This document shows, piece after piece, positions 12,602 through 23,250 of a stretch of DNA of 64,000 nt. The number at the start of each line of letters is the position of its first letter. Within the stretch, counting starts at the first letter, position 1. The stretch is from Cordylochernes scorpioides. Its lineage: Eukaryota > Arthropoda > Arachnida > Pseudoscorpiones > Chernetidae. Where the stretch lies: the NCBI GenBank assembly GCA_030710605.1, contig CP092872.1:10019916-10083915 (forward strand), in the 5' to 3' direction. A model generated the notes under the pieces. That model saw nothing but the letters and a program-made list of their open reading frames with translations, did not search any database and was not told the DNA's origin. Made by a program: the position numbers and the translations under genes.

Positions 12602-13756
12602 CAGTAGTCTCCAATGCCAAAACCGGTCTCTTTAGGAGACGGCCTCTCATCGGAGACTCGGTCATGATAAGTCAGTAATGATAAGTTATATGGTATATTC
12701 TTTCAACACAAAAATTGGGTGTTTTGCATTATCATATATGTAACCTACATAGGTTTAATAAGTAAACCTTCTATGGAAAACACTATTTTGCAGGTTGGCT
12801 CTATAATATAGTCAAAATGATTTACTTCAACCCACTTTTTTATATTATATTCCAAAGTTTGATTATTGATGCTCTGCATGCTCTACATGTTTTAAATATC
12901 AGGCCATTCAAAACTTGGCATCAAATAAGCTTCATTAAAATAGAATTTCTCAATATAGATGACAGCAGGTTGATGAAATGTTGGAATAAAGTATTTGTTG
13001 AAGTAAATCATTTTTATAACTTCCCTTCTACCCCACTATCCAAACACTATATTATTAAAATCTTGGTTTTTAAAAAATGAAAAATACTCAATCTATTAGT
13101 TATACACATTAAAATAAATTTTACTTAGCTTTACAAAGCTCTTAAAAATGTCCTAAATGAGAATTGGCTAAAGAAAATGTACAAATTATAATTTCCACCT
13201 ATTTTAACTTAAACTTTTGCAGGATGCCTTGATTAAATAGCTGACACTTGTAATACTGGGTGCAATTGGGTGATTCATTGCCCCAAAATAAAATAACTTC
13301 TATTTCATAATTGTGTGTGAATAGACTCATGTTTTGTTTATAATATATGAGGTAACTTTTTTTATTTGAAAATCAATTGAAAGAAAACTAATCACATACT
13401 TTATAATACCCTAGATTTTCTAATAGACCAATAAGGAGTTATAGTTATTTGCCTTCAAAAAGGTTGGTTAAAACTCAAAAAGTTATTTTTTTTGTAAATT
13501 TCACCACTAACTGAAAGATTATTTTTTCAGTAACTTTTTGAACACTATATTATACAATGGTCACATTCATCCAAATTAAAATTTTCAAGAGTGAATAATT
13601 CTTGCATTGCTCAGTTATTTTTCGCATTAAATCTTCAGTTATGTTTTCATTGTATGTTGCAGCGTTTTATAAACTTTTCAAATAAACAGGGAAGCCCTGA
13701 ATTATTTTATCAAAATATCAAGCTTTTTTTAAAAACAGTGGAAATATTTTGAACCG
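12602..13756. mobile_element. CAGT-terminus DNA transposon inside the piggyBac, cut by the gap (copy A)
   Basis: Starts with TA|CAGTAGTCTCCAATGCCAAA, the same left end as the complete element at 34920-36682 in copy B. The right end is lost at the Ns. See the copy B entry for the description. Confidence 0.75.
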
Positions 13757-13856
13757 NNNNNNNNNNNNNNNNNNNNNNNNNNNNNNNNNNNNNNNNNNNN
13801 NNNNNNNNNNNNNNNNNNNNNNNNNNNNNNNNNNNNNNNNNNNNNNNNNNNNNNNN
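13757..13856. other. Assembly gap of 100 Ns
   Basis: Exactly 100 undetermined bases, the usual placeholder for a gap of unknown size. It coincides with the visible right end of copy A, and the sequence to its right (a gypsy gag) has no counterpart at this place in copy B. Confidence 0.99.
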
Positions 13857-14211
13857 TTTCATAAAGAGTGAAGCTAGGGCGTCGGGGATAGACGGCGCAG
13901 AGTGACTCCTTGACCTCTTCATAAGTCTTATTGAGTAGAGCTAAGTCTTGTGCAATTTTGCGAGGTTCGCCTCTGAGTGATGATAGAGCCTTTCGAGCTT
14001 GGCGTGCTGGCTCTAAGTTGTGGAAGTTCGGCTGAGACTCAAGTTGTGAGAAGAAGTGTGCGGCAGGTTCATCTCCGTCGTAGGTGATTGCTTCTCCAGA
14101 CTCACGGTTTAAAAGTTGGTCGAGACAGAGGGTGAGAGTTCGAAGGAAAGCGGCTACAGTAGCGTCGGTCGTTGGTTCTTGTGGAACTTGGTTGTGGGTT
14201 TGTTCGATCAT
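13857..14211 (-). pseudogene. N-terminal gag fragment of an LTR retrotransposon, cut by the gap
   Basis: A clean minus-strand frame runs from an ATG at 14211 into the gap. It begins MIEQTHNQVPQEPTTDATVA and contains a helical capsid-like stretch (DEPAAHFFSQLESQPNF, then a ..KALSSLRGEP block), the look of a gag from a gypsy-type element. It is more G+C-rich than the flanks and has no stop within the visible 118 codons, so it may be a fairly young insertion. Its own LTR lies immediately upstream at 14295-14601. The remainder of the element should lie inside the gap. Confidence 0.65.
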
Positions 14212-14294
14212 CGTGGCTTGGCTTCTTGTTTCTTTATGCTCTGGTATATGAGGGATTTGCTTCCCGGTCAGATCTTATCCTGTCGACTTTTCAA

Positions 14295-14601
14295 TGTGAC
14301 AATATAGTGGTAAATGATGTGGTGAGGTGAGAAATAATCACACGACGACTTGTTAGAGCTAAAAATCCAGGCAGCCAGCCGAGAGAGAAAGAGGTGGCGA
14401 GTGTCCTATCTACTGAACGACTGTTTTTTCCTGTGTACACAAGCGGGGGCTAACAAAAGATAAGCGCCAGGTGGTGACGCCCCCCTCAGGAATGTGACCA
14501 AAAAATGGTCGTAAGTTAGTTTTCTTAGCTTTAGCTGCCCATCTCTCTCTCGTCGGCTGTTGGATTGTTTTATTAATCCTGGAAGAGCATATATTATGAC
14601 A
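14295..14601 (-). repeat. 5' LTR of the gag-bearing element
   Basis: About 307 bp bounded by TGTGACAATA and its near inverse TTATGACA, that is TG..CA ends, immediately upstream of the gag ATG on the minus strand. A TTAATAAAA word near 14570 (minus strand) could be a polyadenylation signal. The 84-base leader between LTR and gag shows no standard TGG primer-binding site, so the exact border is uncertain. Confidence 0.5.
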
Positions 14602-14695
14602 TATATATATTTAGTTTATTTGTGCATATTTAATTTGATGAAATCACAAATATATTGTTATATACGTAGAATAAAAAATGTATTATAGAAAATAA

Positions 14696-15178
14696 TGTTT
14701 TTTAGAACATTCTAGAATTATGTAAAACAATTGGAGAACTGATTGGCCAATTTAAATCGATTATGTAAGACTTAATGCTGGCCGCTTTCTGATTGGCCAA
14801 CCGACCTTGAGCGTTCTGGAAAGATCTACTCCAGGATATATAGAGATGCGGAGTTTGTGCAAAAGGAGAAGAATGAAGCTATGTGATGTGCTCCAAGCAA
14901 GCGCGAGCTTCTGTCTCGAGGTCAGGCTGCTGCTTACCGCCGCCGAGCTGGTGCACATCATAGAAGATTCAGGAAGGTTCTACCAACCTCTGTCTCTCTT
15001 CTGCCCTGTTCCTGTTTTCCTTTTATGTGCTAAAGTTGGTGAGTTTGTGACTGCTGTATTTTTACGTTTTTTTTTCTTTTGCATTTTCTGTAATTATTTT
15101 ATTTATTTGGCTTAAATAAAGTCTTAAAGATCCTTTGTACCCACGGAAATTGTTCTTCTGTCAAGCAACAACGTAACA
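14696..15178 (+). repeat. 5' LTR of the outer gypsy derivative
   Basis: Bounded roughly by TGTTTTTTAGAACATTCTAG and ..ACGTAACA. Contains a TATA word (GGATATATAGAG near 14837), an AATAAA signal at 15115-15120, and ends right before a primer-binding site at 15182. Its R/U5 half matches 20365-20686 (shared words: AAGCAAGCG, GAGGTCAGG, CTTAAATAAAGTC), which is the 3' LTR. The left border is the least certain part. Confidence 0.65.
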
Positions 15179-15181
15179 ATT

Positions 15182-15197
15182 TGGTGTCAGAAGTGGG
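15182..15197 (+). promoter_or_regulatory. Primer-binding site of the outer gypsy
   Basis: TTGGTGTCAGAAGTGG follows the LTR end ACA after only a few bases. Its complement ends in CCA, as expected for pairing with a tRNA 3' end. The same site with one change (TTGGCGTCAGAAGTGG) occurs inverted at 54593-54608 in another LTR element of the window. Confidence 0.7.
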
Positions 15198-15325
15198 ATC
15201 TTCAGGTGAAGCCTGAAGAATTGATGGTACTTACTAGAAAAAATGGAAGAAATTTTAAAGCTGTCCAAAGAGATGCTGTAAAAGAGATACTTGATTAAAA
15301 CATTATTGAACCATCTTCAGGTCCC

Positions 15326-15520
15326 TGTTATGTTCGCAATAAATGACTATTCGAACATTCCTTTGAGATTAAATCGAAGATGTTTATTTATCGAGCCGTA
15401 ATACAAAATTGGCCTCTTTCGCGCGCGCCACCTGATTGGTTGGCACGCCGCCAAGCCGTTAGGTAAGGCGGGGCTTCCGCCACCGGGTTGCCGACCGATG
15501 TCGGCAGCTGTTCTATCACA
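15326..15520 (-). repeat. 3' LTR of the nested gypsy
   Basis: 195 bp, TG..CA on both strands; on the minus strand it starts TGTGATAGAACAGCTGCCGA. An ATTTATTGCGAACATAACA end marks the outer border. Confidence 0.9.
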
Positions 15521-15545
15521 CCCCCCTTTCTTTTATTTTATTTAC
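15521..15545 (-). other. Polypurine tract of the nested gypsy
   Basis: On the minus strand AAAATAAAAGAAAGGGGGG abuts the 3' LTR, the expected plus-strand primer position. Confidence 0.8.
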
Positions 15546-15579
15546 AATCATTAACTAATATCTGTGTATTAGATATCCA

Positions 15580-16800
15580 TTAGGGAGAATAACGCCGAAC
15601 AGGCTTCACAACTCTGCCGGACCTTGTGCAGTATTGTCCGTCGTTCGATGGGGCGTTCAGTTGTGGTTCCTCTACATGTAGTTCTTCAGGGACAGGTTCC
15701 ACCTTAGGGACAGGTTGCACCTTCGGGACAGGCTCCTTGTCGGGTATTTCTTCGGCTGCTAACGGATACGTTCTTTGATATCCTTTTCTTAGATGGAAAC
15801 GGTTACGCCGAACAACACTTCGGGTAGTCTCTATAAAATAGGATCGAGGTGTAGGTGCTTTCTTCATTATCTTTCCCCACGTCCTCAGATCCACAATCCA
15901 GACTAAATCTCCAATTTCCAGTTCGTCCAGGTCTTTCGCACCGTGACTCTTGTCATAGTTATTTTTCATTTTCACTTTTCTTTCCCTCTCTTTACTTTGT
16001 TTCTTCTCAGAGTCCACTATTTTTGGAAGGAGTACTTCTGAACTAGCTGGTATTGTCGTTCTTAACTGCCGTCCCATTAAAAGCTCAGCAGGACCATATC
16101 CATTTTATAGAAGAGTTGCTCGGTACTCTAACAAACCTAGAGATGTGGGTCCTGGCTTTTTCTTAAAATGTTCTTCACAATCTTGACGCCGGCTTCCGCC
16201 ATTCCGTTACTTTGTGGGAACTTTGGACTTGATGTGACGTGGTGGAAGCCATAATATTTCGCGAAAGCAGCAAATTCCCTCGCAGAACTCGGATTGAAAT
16301 TGCGCACTGGATCTCCAAATTTGGTACCATTATCACTCACCACAGTCTCTGGGATCCCATGACGCGCGAAAGTTGATTTTCAGCATCCCACAATCGTCTC
16401 TGCCGTCAAGCGCTTGAGTTCCACAACCTCAGGATATTTGGAGTAATAATCGATCATAATCAGACACCATTTGTTTTCGAATTTGAACAGGTCTGTCCCA
16501 ATTCGTTTCCAAAGTCGTGTGGGAAACTCCGTTGGCATTAGCTTCTCGTGCTTCACAGAGCTAGCTTTTTCTGTACAAATCAAACATTTTCGTATGGCAT
16601 CAGCAATATCAACCAAGATCCCTGGCCACCAAACAGTCTCTCGAGCTCTAAGTCTGGTTTGGTTACTCCAAGATGTCCGTTATGGAGTCTTTCTAGTATC
16701 TCCTTTTTCATGGACTTCGGGATGATTAACCGGCATCCCCTCATCATTAATTCGTAATTAAATGAGATTTCGTCACGGACATACCATAATTTAAATTCTT
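15580..16800 (-). pseudogene. Integrase of the nested gypsy
   Basis: In minus-strand order: the zinc-binding HHCC part (HNGHLGV near 16680 and CLICTEK near 16575), the catalytic core with Asp in GTDLF near 16490 and in SDNGTKF near 16330, and the third acidic residue in SNGMAEAGVK near 16190, then a C-terminal tail (165 codons, 16077-15580) with a basic GDLVW-type region and a short repeated PVPKV motif ending SGRVVKPVRRYSP. The parts lie in four frames, with breaks near 16620, 16360 and 16110. The third acidic residue is present, but the enzyme cannot be made as it stands. Confidence 0.88.
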
Positions 16801-18055
16801 CTTTTGGAAGTTTTTTCTTTTCTGGCAATCCCTGCTCCAGGTACTTTTTAATTTGATTTATTACGATATCATGTTGTTGACCTTCAAATATTTCTGATAA
16901 TCTTTTGTCCGTTATGGGAAGACTAGAAAGAATAGCATTCATGTGAGCATCAGCTTCTTTCTCGTTTTCTGCATCTTGAGTGTAAATCAACGGTTGTCTT
17001 GACAAAGCATCAGCAGCAATTAAGTCTTTTCCCGGAATGTGTTGAATGGTATACGAAAATCGCATCATTCTTATACGGAATCTTTGAATTCTCTGTGTCA
17101 GCACATCCAATTCTTTAGTGGAGAAAATAGGAACTAAGGGTTTATGATCGGTCTCTATTTGGAAAGTTCTACCTATTAGAAAGTCCTGGAAACGCTCACA
17201 GGCCCATGTCAATTTGAGCGTAATGTTTCTCTGTAGGTGACATGGTGCGAGATGCATACGCCACGGGTTTCCAGTTGCCTTTGTTGTCAAGTTGTTTTAG
17301 AACTGCTCCAAGTCCAAAAGAAGAAGCGTCTGAAGAAACCTTAGTATCCTTTTTAATATCAAATGCTTCTAAGGTGGGGTGAGATGTCAGCATGTTCTTC
17401 AAGCTCAGAAACGCTCGTTCTTGGTGTGGTCCCCAGTAGAACTCGTTTTCCTTCCGAAGTATTTCATTCAGTGTAGCAGCAACGTCGGCCAGATTCTCCA
17501 AATATTTTCCTAGATAGTTGACCATTCCCATGAATCTTCGCACACCCTTGACATCGAGGGTGGAGGCATGGCTGTTACGCCTTCAATCTTGGAGGGGTCT
17601 GGGCGAATTCCGCCTGCGTTCACAATATGTCCCAAGAAATACACTTCCTCGACACCAAACATGCACTCATTCTCGTTTAAAGTAACGTTAGCATTTCTTA
17701 GCTTTCGTAGAACAGAGTGCATAATTTTGTCATGCTCCTCTTTGGTCAATGCAAATATCAAAATATCGTCCAAGTAGCAAATTACTCCTTTTTCTTCTCT
17801 GAGGATGATGTCCATGGTCCATTGAAAAATTTCTTGAGCTATTGAAATTCCAAACGGAATGCGGCGGAAGCTGTAACGTCCGAAGGGAGTGATGAAGGTA
17901 GTTAATTTCTGACTCTCTTCATCCAGTGGTGTCTGGTGGAAACCGCTATTGGCATCAAGTTTTGAAAATAACTTAGCTTCTCCCAGCTGACCAAACATGT
18001 GCTCGACTACTGGCATCGGGTGTGTCTCCCTCTCAATGCCCATGTTTAACTTCAA
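16801..18055 (-). pseudogene. Reverse transcriptase and RNase H of the nested gypsy, internally deleted
   Basis: RT begins abruptly in KLNMGIERETHPMPVVEH (18055) and carries FSKLDANSGFHQ, FITPFGRYSFRRIPFG and catalytic YLDD at about 17776-17765. RNase H follows (SSDASSFGLGAVL near 17330, ACERFQDFL near 17190, DHKPL near 17140, ADALSRQPL near 17005). The RT fingers with the usual VVxVxKxxG..R.CVD block are missing between the protease-RT linker (to about 18060) and 18055. Frame breaks occur near 17540 and 17230. Inactive. Confidence 0.9.
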
Positions 18056-18333
18056 CTGAAGAAAAGGTTGCCGCCTTGAGTGAATTCAATCGCACCAACA
18101 ACTTCAGCTTGGCGCAGGCATTACCACTTAGCAATGGCTCACTCATTTGATATGTAACGTAAATAGGCTCTTCAATCTCGACATCGCTATATTTCAGTTT
18201 TACCTGTGAACATTCCAGCACACTTCAGAATTTGTCTAGAAGATTCTCGAAGAGTACGGTTCGCAGGTCGCAATTCTCGATGTTTACATTTATTATTATT
18301 TTTTTTAATTATTATTATTTTTTTTGCTTGTCC

Positions 18334-18684
18334 CTAGTACACGTGGTACAGGCCATGATAATCATGGTGGGTAGTTAGCGACTGCTTTTTACTGTAAGCG
18401 CACCACATGTCTACACATGTGAAAAGCAGTTCGACTTTGCACTTACAAATGCCAGAGCCCCGTTTGGTTACTTGCACTCGCTGGTGGGGTTGGACACATT
18501 TATTTTTGAAGATGTGCAGAGGGATAGCTGTCACGTCTGCTCCAGTGTCTAGCTTCATCCTTATCGCTATGTTATCTAATTTCAGTGTCTCAATCCAAGG
18601 TTCAGATCCTTTTAACCCTGCTAACGTCAGAAAAAATGCATTTGGACGTGAGGTACTCTCATAGGAAGTCACCTCTTTCACCAT
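18334..18684 (-). pseudogene. Aspartic protease of the nested gypsy
   Basis: A 116-codon minus-strand frame with the active-site motif MKLDTGADVTAIP (Asp at about 18548), as in retroelement proteases, which act as dimers to process gag-pol. The frame ends in a simple T-rich tract at about 18290-18330 that interrupts the linker to RT. Confidence 0.8.
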
Positions 18685-18739
18685 CGTCTGCTTTTTCTTC
18701 CATTTCTGGCGTCCATCATTTTAGGTTGATGTCGATGGC

Positions 18740-19420
18740 AGGTTTGCTTTACAACATGACTCCAAGTGACCAAGAGCATTACATTTATTGCAAGTCGTTT
18801 GCAAAGCTGGGCACGTCTTTCCCGGAAATGATTTTTTCCGCAATTTCTACGTCTGCGTATTTTTGGAAGGTTTTCTTCGCCGTTTTTATTTAGTTCACCT
18901 TCGAGTTGTATGGGTTTCTAAGATCATCTTGTTGCTTCCGGGCAGCTTCAAACTGGCGTACTGTTTTTACAGCTTTTTCTAGCGTTAAGCTTTCATCTAA
19001 CTGCAATCTTTCAGAAAGATTTTCACTCGAACACCAACAACGATTCTATCTCGAATCATTTCATCAAGGAGCGTTGCGTATTCACACGACTCGGCAAGGC
19101 TCGTGATAAATTCGTCGATGGGCTCCCCTTCCTCTTGCATTCTTGAGTTAAATAGGGCACGCTCATATATCACGTTTTTTTTTCTGGCATCAAAATAAGT
19201 ATCAAAACATTCCAGAATATTTTTCAGCTTCTTCTTGTCAGTTTCTGATTTGAAATTTAAGCAACGAAAAACATCGTCTGCTTTATCTCCCATCAAGTAC
19301 ATGAGCATTTCGACAATTCTAAAGCGATCAAACTTCTTCTTCCATCTTGGCCAATTATTCGGATTGGAGAAGTTAAAAATTCTGTTGTCGATACTTGAAA
19401 AACACTTTCCATTTTTTTCA
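18740..19420 (-). pseudogene. gag of the nested gypsy
   Basis: Minus-strand pieces from about 19420 give a capsid region (MLMYLMGDKADDVFRCLNF at 19308, then ..FDTYFDARKKN and an EPIDEFITSLAESCEY block), followed by a CCHC zinc knuckle CNKCNALGHLESC at 18792-18754. This is the standard arrangement of a gypsy gag, binding the RNA genome through the knuckle. Frames shift near 18990 and 18890. Confidence 0.85.
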
Positions 19421-19484
19421 AAGAATTATAAAATTAATAAATTATTTTAAAATAATTCACCGAGATTTAGGAAGCGTTTACATA

Positions 19485-19504
19485 CGTTCTTTACGCTGCC
19501 ACCA
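19485..19504 (-). promoter_or_regulatory. Primer-binding site of the nested gypsy
   Basis: On the minus strand TGGTGGCAGCGTAAAGAACG follows the 5' LTR end ACATAACA directly. The complement ends CGCTGCCACCA, fitting a tRNA 3' end with CCA. Confidence 0.8.
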
Positions 19505-19703
19505 TGTTATGTTCACAATAAATGAATATTCGAACATTCCTTTAAGATTAAATCAAAAGATGTTTATTTATCGAGCTGTAGAACAAAACTGGCATCTTTC
19601 GCGCGCGCCACCTGATTGGTTGGCACGCCGCCAAGCCGTTAGGTAAGGCGGGCTTCAGCCACCAGGTTGCCGACAGACTGATGTCGGCAGCTGTTCTATC
19701 ACA
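19505..19703 (-). repeat. 5' LTR of the nested gypsy
   Basis: 199 bp, same ends as the 15326-15520 LTR but with several substitutions and small indels against it. Confidence 0.9.
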
Positions 19704-19708
19704 GTCCC

Positions 19709-20345
19709 TAAGTTTCTCTAGTTATCTTGGTGAAAATAAAGATGGATCTACAAGATTTTGTTTCGACTATAAGAAGTTGAATGATATCTCCATGGAAGAC
19801 TCTTATCCCTTTCCTCGCATTGATGTATCTCTGGATACATTCGCTGGATCCTAATGGTTTTCAACACCGAGGTGGAAAGTGGATACTGACAAGTAGAATT
19901 GCATCCTGATGACAAAGAAAATATGGCATTTAAAACTGAATCTGGATTGTGGAAATTCAATGTAATGCCTTTCAGGCTCTGCAATGCGCCAGAAACCTTT
20001 GAAGCTCTAACGGAAGCTGTTCTGCAAGGACTGGCTATAGAAACGTGTCTGGCTTATTTGATAACATCTTTGTACTTGGAAAGAACTTTGAAGAGCATCT
20101 ATTGAACATTGAGATGGTGTTCCAATGTTTAGAAGCTGCCAATTTAAAATTAAGTCCAAAGAAGTGCAGACTCTTTAGAAATAAAGTAGCCTACCTGGGA
20201 CATATAATTTCTGCTGAAGTTCTCCAAACTGATCCAGAAAAGACAGAAGCGCTTTAAGGAAGTGACCTGCTCCTAAAGATTTGACACAACTGAAGGCTTT
20301 CTGGGATTATGCAATTATTACCGAAGGTTCATCTCTGTAAATATC
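19709..20345 (+). pseudogene. RT of the outer gypsy derivative
   Basis: Continues the frame that starts before the nested element (about 15265-15325, ..NIIEPSSGP). Words include RFCFDYKKLND with YPFPRIDVSLD, then ELHPDDKENMAFKTESGLWK, FRLCNAPETFE, a broken YLDN-type catalytic site at about 20053-20065 and LSPKKCRLFRNKVAYLGHII. All belong to the gypsy RT. No gag, protease or integrase is present: the leader passes into RT within about 100 bases of the primer-binding site and the RT end is followed at once by LTR sequence. The element is thus an internally deleted derivative. Confidence 0.8.
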
Positions 20346-20364
20346 CAACCCTAGATAATAATAT

Positions 20365-20686
20365 AGAAAGGCGGAGTTCTTGGGAAAGAATAAAACAATG
20401 TGGGTGTGCTTCAAGCAAGCGGGAGCTGCTGGCTCAAGAGGTCAGGTTGCTTCTTACCTACGAAGATGGTGTAATTCATAGAATATTCTTAAAGGGTTCA
20501 CAATCCTCTTTTTCCTGTCTTGTTCCTGTTTTTCTTGTTCTGTACTGCAGTTCGTGAATTTGTAAATGTATTTTTTCATTATTTTCTCTTTGTATTCTGT
20601 AATTCATTTTATTGATTTGACTTAAATAAAGTCCTAAAAATTTTTGTACCCATGGAAATTATTTTTTGTAAAGAAACAACATAACA
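20365..20686 (+). repeat. 3' LTR of the outer gypsy, lacking most of U3
   Basis: Matches the 5' LTR (14696-15178) only from about its TATA/GCGGAG region onward, with AATAAA at 20625-20630 and the end ..CATAACA at 20686. U3 and the polypurine tract are missing, consistent with the internal deletion reaching into the LTR. Confidence 0.6.
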
Positions 20687-20699
20687 GTCTTTTTTTTGT

Positions 20700-21287
20700 T
20701 TATTTACCATAGTGGTGAAAATCCAAGATATTAAGTGGCCCCAAGTATATTTATCTTTAGAAAGATTTTTTTCTAGAAATCTCAGGTTGAAATTTATAAT
20801 TCCTAAGAGTAATGCCCTCTGAAACCATTGATCTTGGAAAGCTGGGTATATGAAAAGAATGTGGTTAACTGTTTGATCTCCATTCTGGCAATAGGAAAAT
20901 CGGGCCTTTAAAAAAAAAATTGCTTATTATCTGCCTCTATACCGCTATAACCAGTTATGACTGTTGTAGAAATGCTTTCATGTTTGATTCTTGTTAGCAT
21001 AGAGATAAAATGTTTTGGCGTGGCTACAAATCTTCTGAAATTTTAGGTGGAATAATCCCTGCCCATAGATTCTGTGCGGGCTGAATCATTTTATTGTAGG
21101 CGATGCTTTTTGGAAGGATTGTGAAAGACAGGGGTATGCTAGAATGTGCGGCAAATTTAACTTCTTGGTCTACTAGATCATATCCTATGACACCTCTGTG
21201 ACCTTTGACCCAGCAGGGTTGTACATTGAGCGTAGAGATGTAGATTGCAAATGACTCTTCTGCACATTAAAATGATAGGTTTCCAGA
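20700..21287 (-). pseudogene. C-terminal end of a LINE with RNase H and knuckle-like tail (copy B)
   Basis: Same RNase H end as at 108-370 (WVKGHRGVIGYD block near 21215), here with the more C-terminal part preserved: a CQNGDQTVNHILFIYPAFQD stretch at about 20892-20833 resembling the Cys-His tail seen after RNase H in many LINEs. Interrupted by stops and an A-run at 20909-20919. It shows that copy A probably also starts left of the window. Confidence 0.55.
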
Positions 21288-23028
21288 AAAAAATTCAAAA
21301 AAGATACTTTGAAGTTTGACGTTTTTTATCATTTATTTTATTCAAACTTTCGAAAATGAAAGAAAAGGAATGTAACAAAATAGACCTAAAATCATTCCAA
21401 TGTTTAAAAAAGGTACATATGAAGTTGAGAATTGAATAAGTAGTTTAGGAATTTTTAGCGCACCAGACAAATTTTCAATTCTATTCATGTAGAGATATAC
21501 AGAATGGCCTAGGTTATTTTCACATATTGCTTGTGTTAATTTATAATCCTGCTCTTGAATATATTTACTAACCAATACAGCAACCAATATTGTTTTATCC
21601 ATATTATCATATACCTTCTCAGTAATGGAGAAAATATATTAAAATTTCACACATATTCTCAAATACAACCGAGAAATTGTTCTTGTAAAATGTGAAAGGC
21701 TTTGGTGGTTAACCTTCAATTTATAGATTCCATTACCATAATATTTTCTCTTCATATTTGTCAACTAAAACTTTATAGTTCATAAGAAGTAAGTTATTAT
21801 TTGATATAAAATCGATATAAATTCGTAAAAGATGAAATTGATTTCCAAATTTTCAAAAATCATTACTCAAATTTCTTTGGGAAACATAAAATTATTGAAA
21901 AAATAGTGTCAAATTTCCTTTTCAAATTCCAAATGGAAATAATATTATTTATTTAAAGAATTTTACATAGTAAGTTAGCCTGTTGAAAACTTCAAACGAA
22001 GCTAGATATATTCACTAGCGAAATATTGTTAAAACATAATGAAAACGTTGGAAATTCGTAAATTTAATATAGGTTAATAACATCTTTTTGAAAGGTTACA
22101 CAGAGTAAATACACTACAACCTACCTCTAACGTATTGTTATTTTTCGCCATTTTTTAATTAATTTATTTTTTCAGGACTTCGCGCCCTAGCAAAAGACGC
22201 ACGTAAATATAACTATCTTGTGAGTAATAATTGTTATTTATATAGTTATACATATATATTAAAATTAATAAGAAATTATTTGTACACTTTACGAATTTTG
22301 AGATGAAAACGTAAATATATTACCTTTACATTATTGTCTTTTACACAGATTTAAAATAAAGTTTGAAAATAAAATTCTTGATACATAGGACAACACAAAA
22401 ATATATTTTCAAATTTTAAACTTGAATATAAAACGAAATAGACATAAATAAATATTTTATAGCATTACGATTAAATTAAGCCATATTTCTATTTTTATTC
22501 TGGAAGATTTGTGAATGACAATCCCGTAAGTGTCATTTCTTAAATCAACATATTAATCAGAATATATATTTAAATAAGAATTTAAATTTCAAATTTATTT
22601 ATTGTACATTTTTTTATTCATCTATAAATTTACGTCTTACAAAATTTAAATGTAGGTCGTCATATTTCTCTAGGCTTTTAAATATTTAAATTAGTATTTT
22701 TAATAATATAGATATGTGTTCCTATAAATGAAACAAGGAAACAATTTATGAATTAAAATTATATAATATGTATAAAATAGGTCACAATATATTCAGATTT
22801 ATATTACGAGTCTAGAAATTATAAAAGTTCAAAACAAAGTTAAATTTTGGTTTTACATGAGATCCCATGTATAATATATTATAATAATATTAAAGAAAAC
22901 ATTTTTAGTAAAAAAACAAGGAGGGGTTATTTTAATCGCTAACCTTGAGACAGTTTGACGCAAAATACTACCTGAAATGAATGTAAAAATCACATGCTCC
23001 ATGAACATTCATTTTTCAATTGTGTGTA
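21288..23028. other. A+T-rich stretch, counterpart of 371-2110
   Basis: No gene recognised. Contains the same 86-codon minus-strand ORF (21342-21602) as copy A. Confidence 0.6.
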
Positions 23029-23250
23029 CAGTGGAACTTCAATATAACAACCTATTTTATGACAACAATAAGGTTATAGCATCATAGCTCTAAAGTCCAA
23101 ATGTAAGCCCCCAATTGTTTCAACAATGGATATAACAACATAAAATCTTGGACCCAAATGGTTTTATAGGGAGGTTCAAATGTATTTTCTTTCTAATTTA
23201 AAATTATCTTGCATCTTATATACAATATTTTCAAATCTTTTATTATATAT

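Larger units (their letters stand above)
1..13756. repeat. Duplicated segment, copy A (cut by window start and by the gap)
   Basis: This stretch aligns almost base for base, in the same orientation, with 20917-36094. The shift between copies is about 20,917 at the left, about 21,240 in the middle and about 22,320 at the right; it changes mainly where copy B carries extra insertions. Small differences are single substitutions and one- or two-base changes in homopolymers. Copy A is at the window start, so its left border is not visible, and it stops exactly at the run of Ns, so its right border is not visible either. It may be a real tandem duplication, or the second haplotype of one locus placed in line by the assembler. 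Confidence 0.95.
15326..19703 (-). mobile_element. Gypsy LTR retrotransposon nested in the outer gypsy
   Basis: A 4378-bp unit with LTRs at both ends (15326-15520 and 19505-19703), each starting TGTTATGTTC and ending TTCTATCACA on the plus strand, and flanked by the 5-bp target duplication GTCCC (15321-15325 and 19704-19708). On the minus strand the order is LTR, primer-binding site, gag with CCHC knuckle, protease, RT, RNase H, integrase, polypurine tract, LTR: the gypsy order. Short LTRs and the long Pro-rich integrase tail suggest a Mag-like clade, by resemblance only. The LTRs differ at several positions and the ORFs are broken, so it is an old, inactive copy. Confidence 0.93.

Noticed and set aside
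14807-15115. 102-codon plus-strand ORF
   Set aside because: Lies wholly within the LTR of the outer gypsy, across its promoter and R region; no domain.
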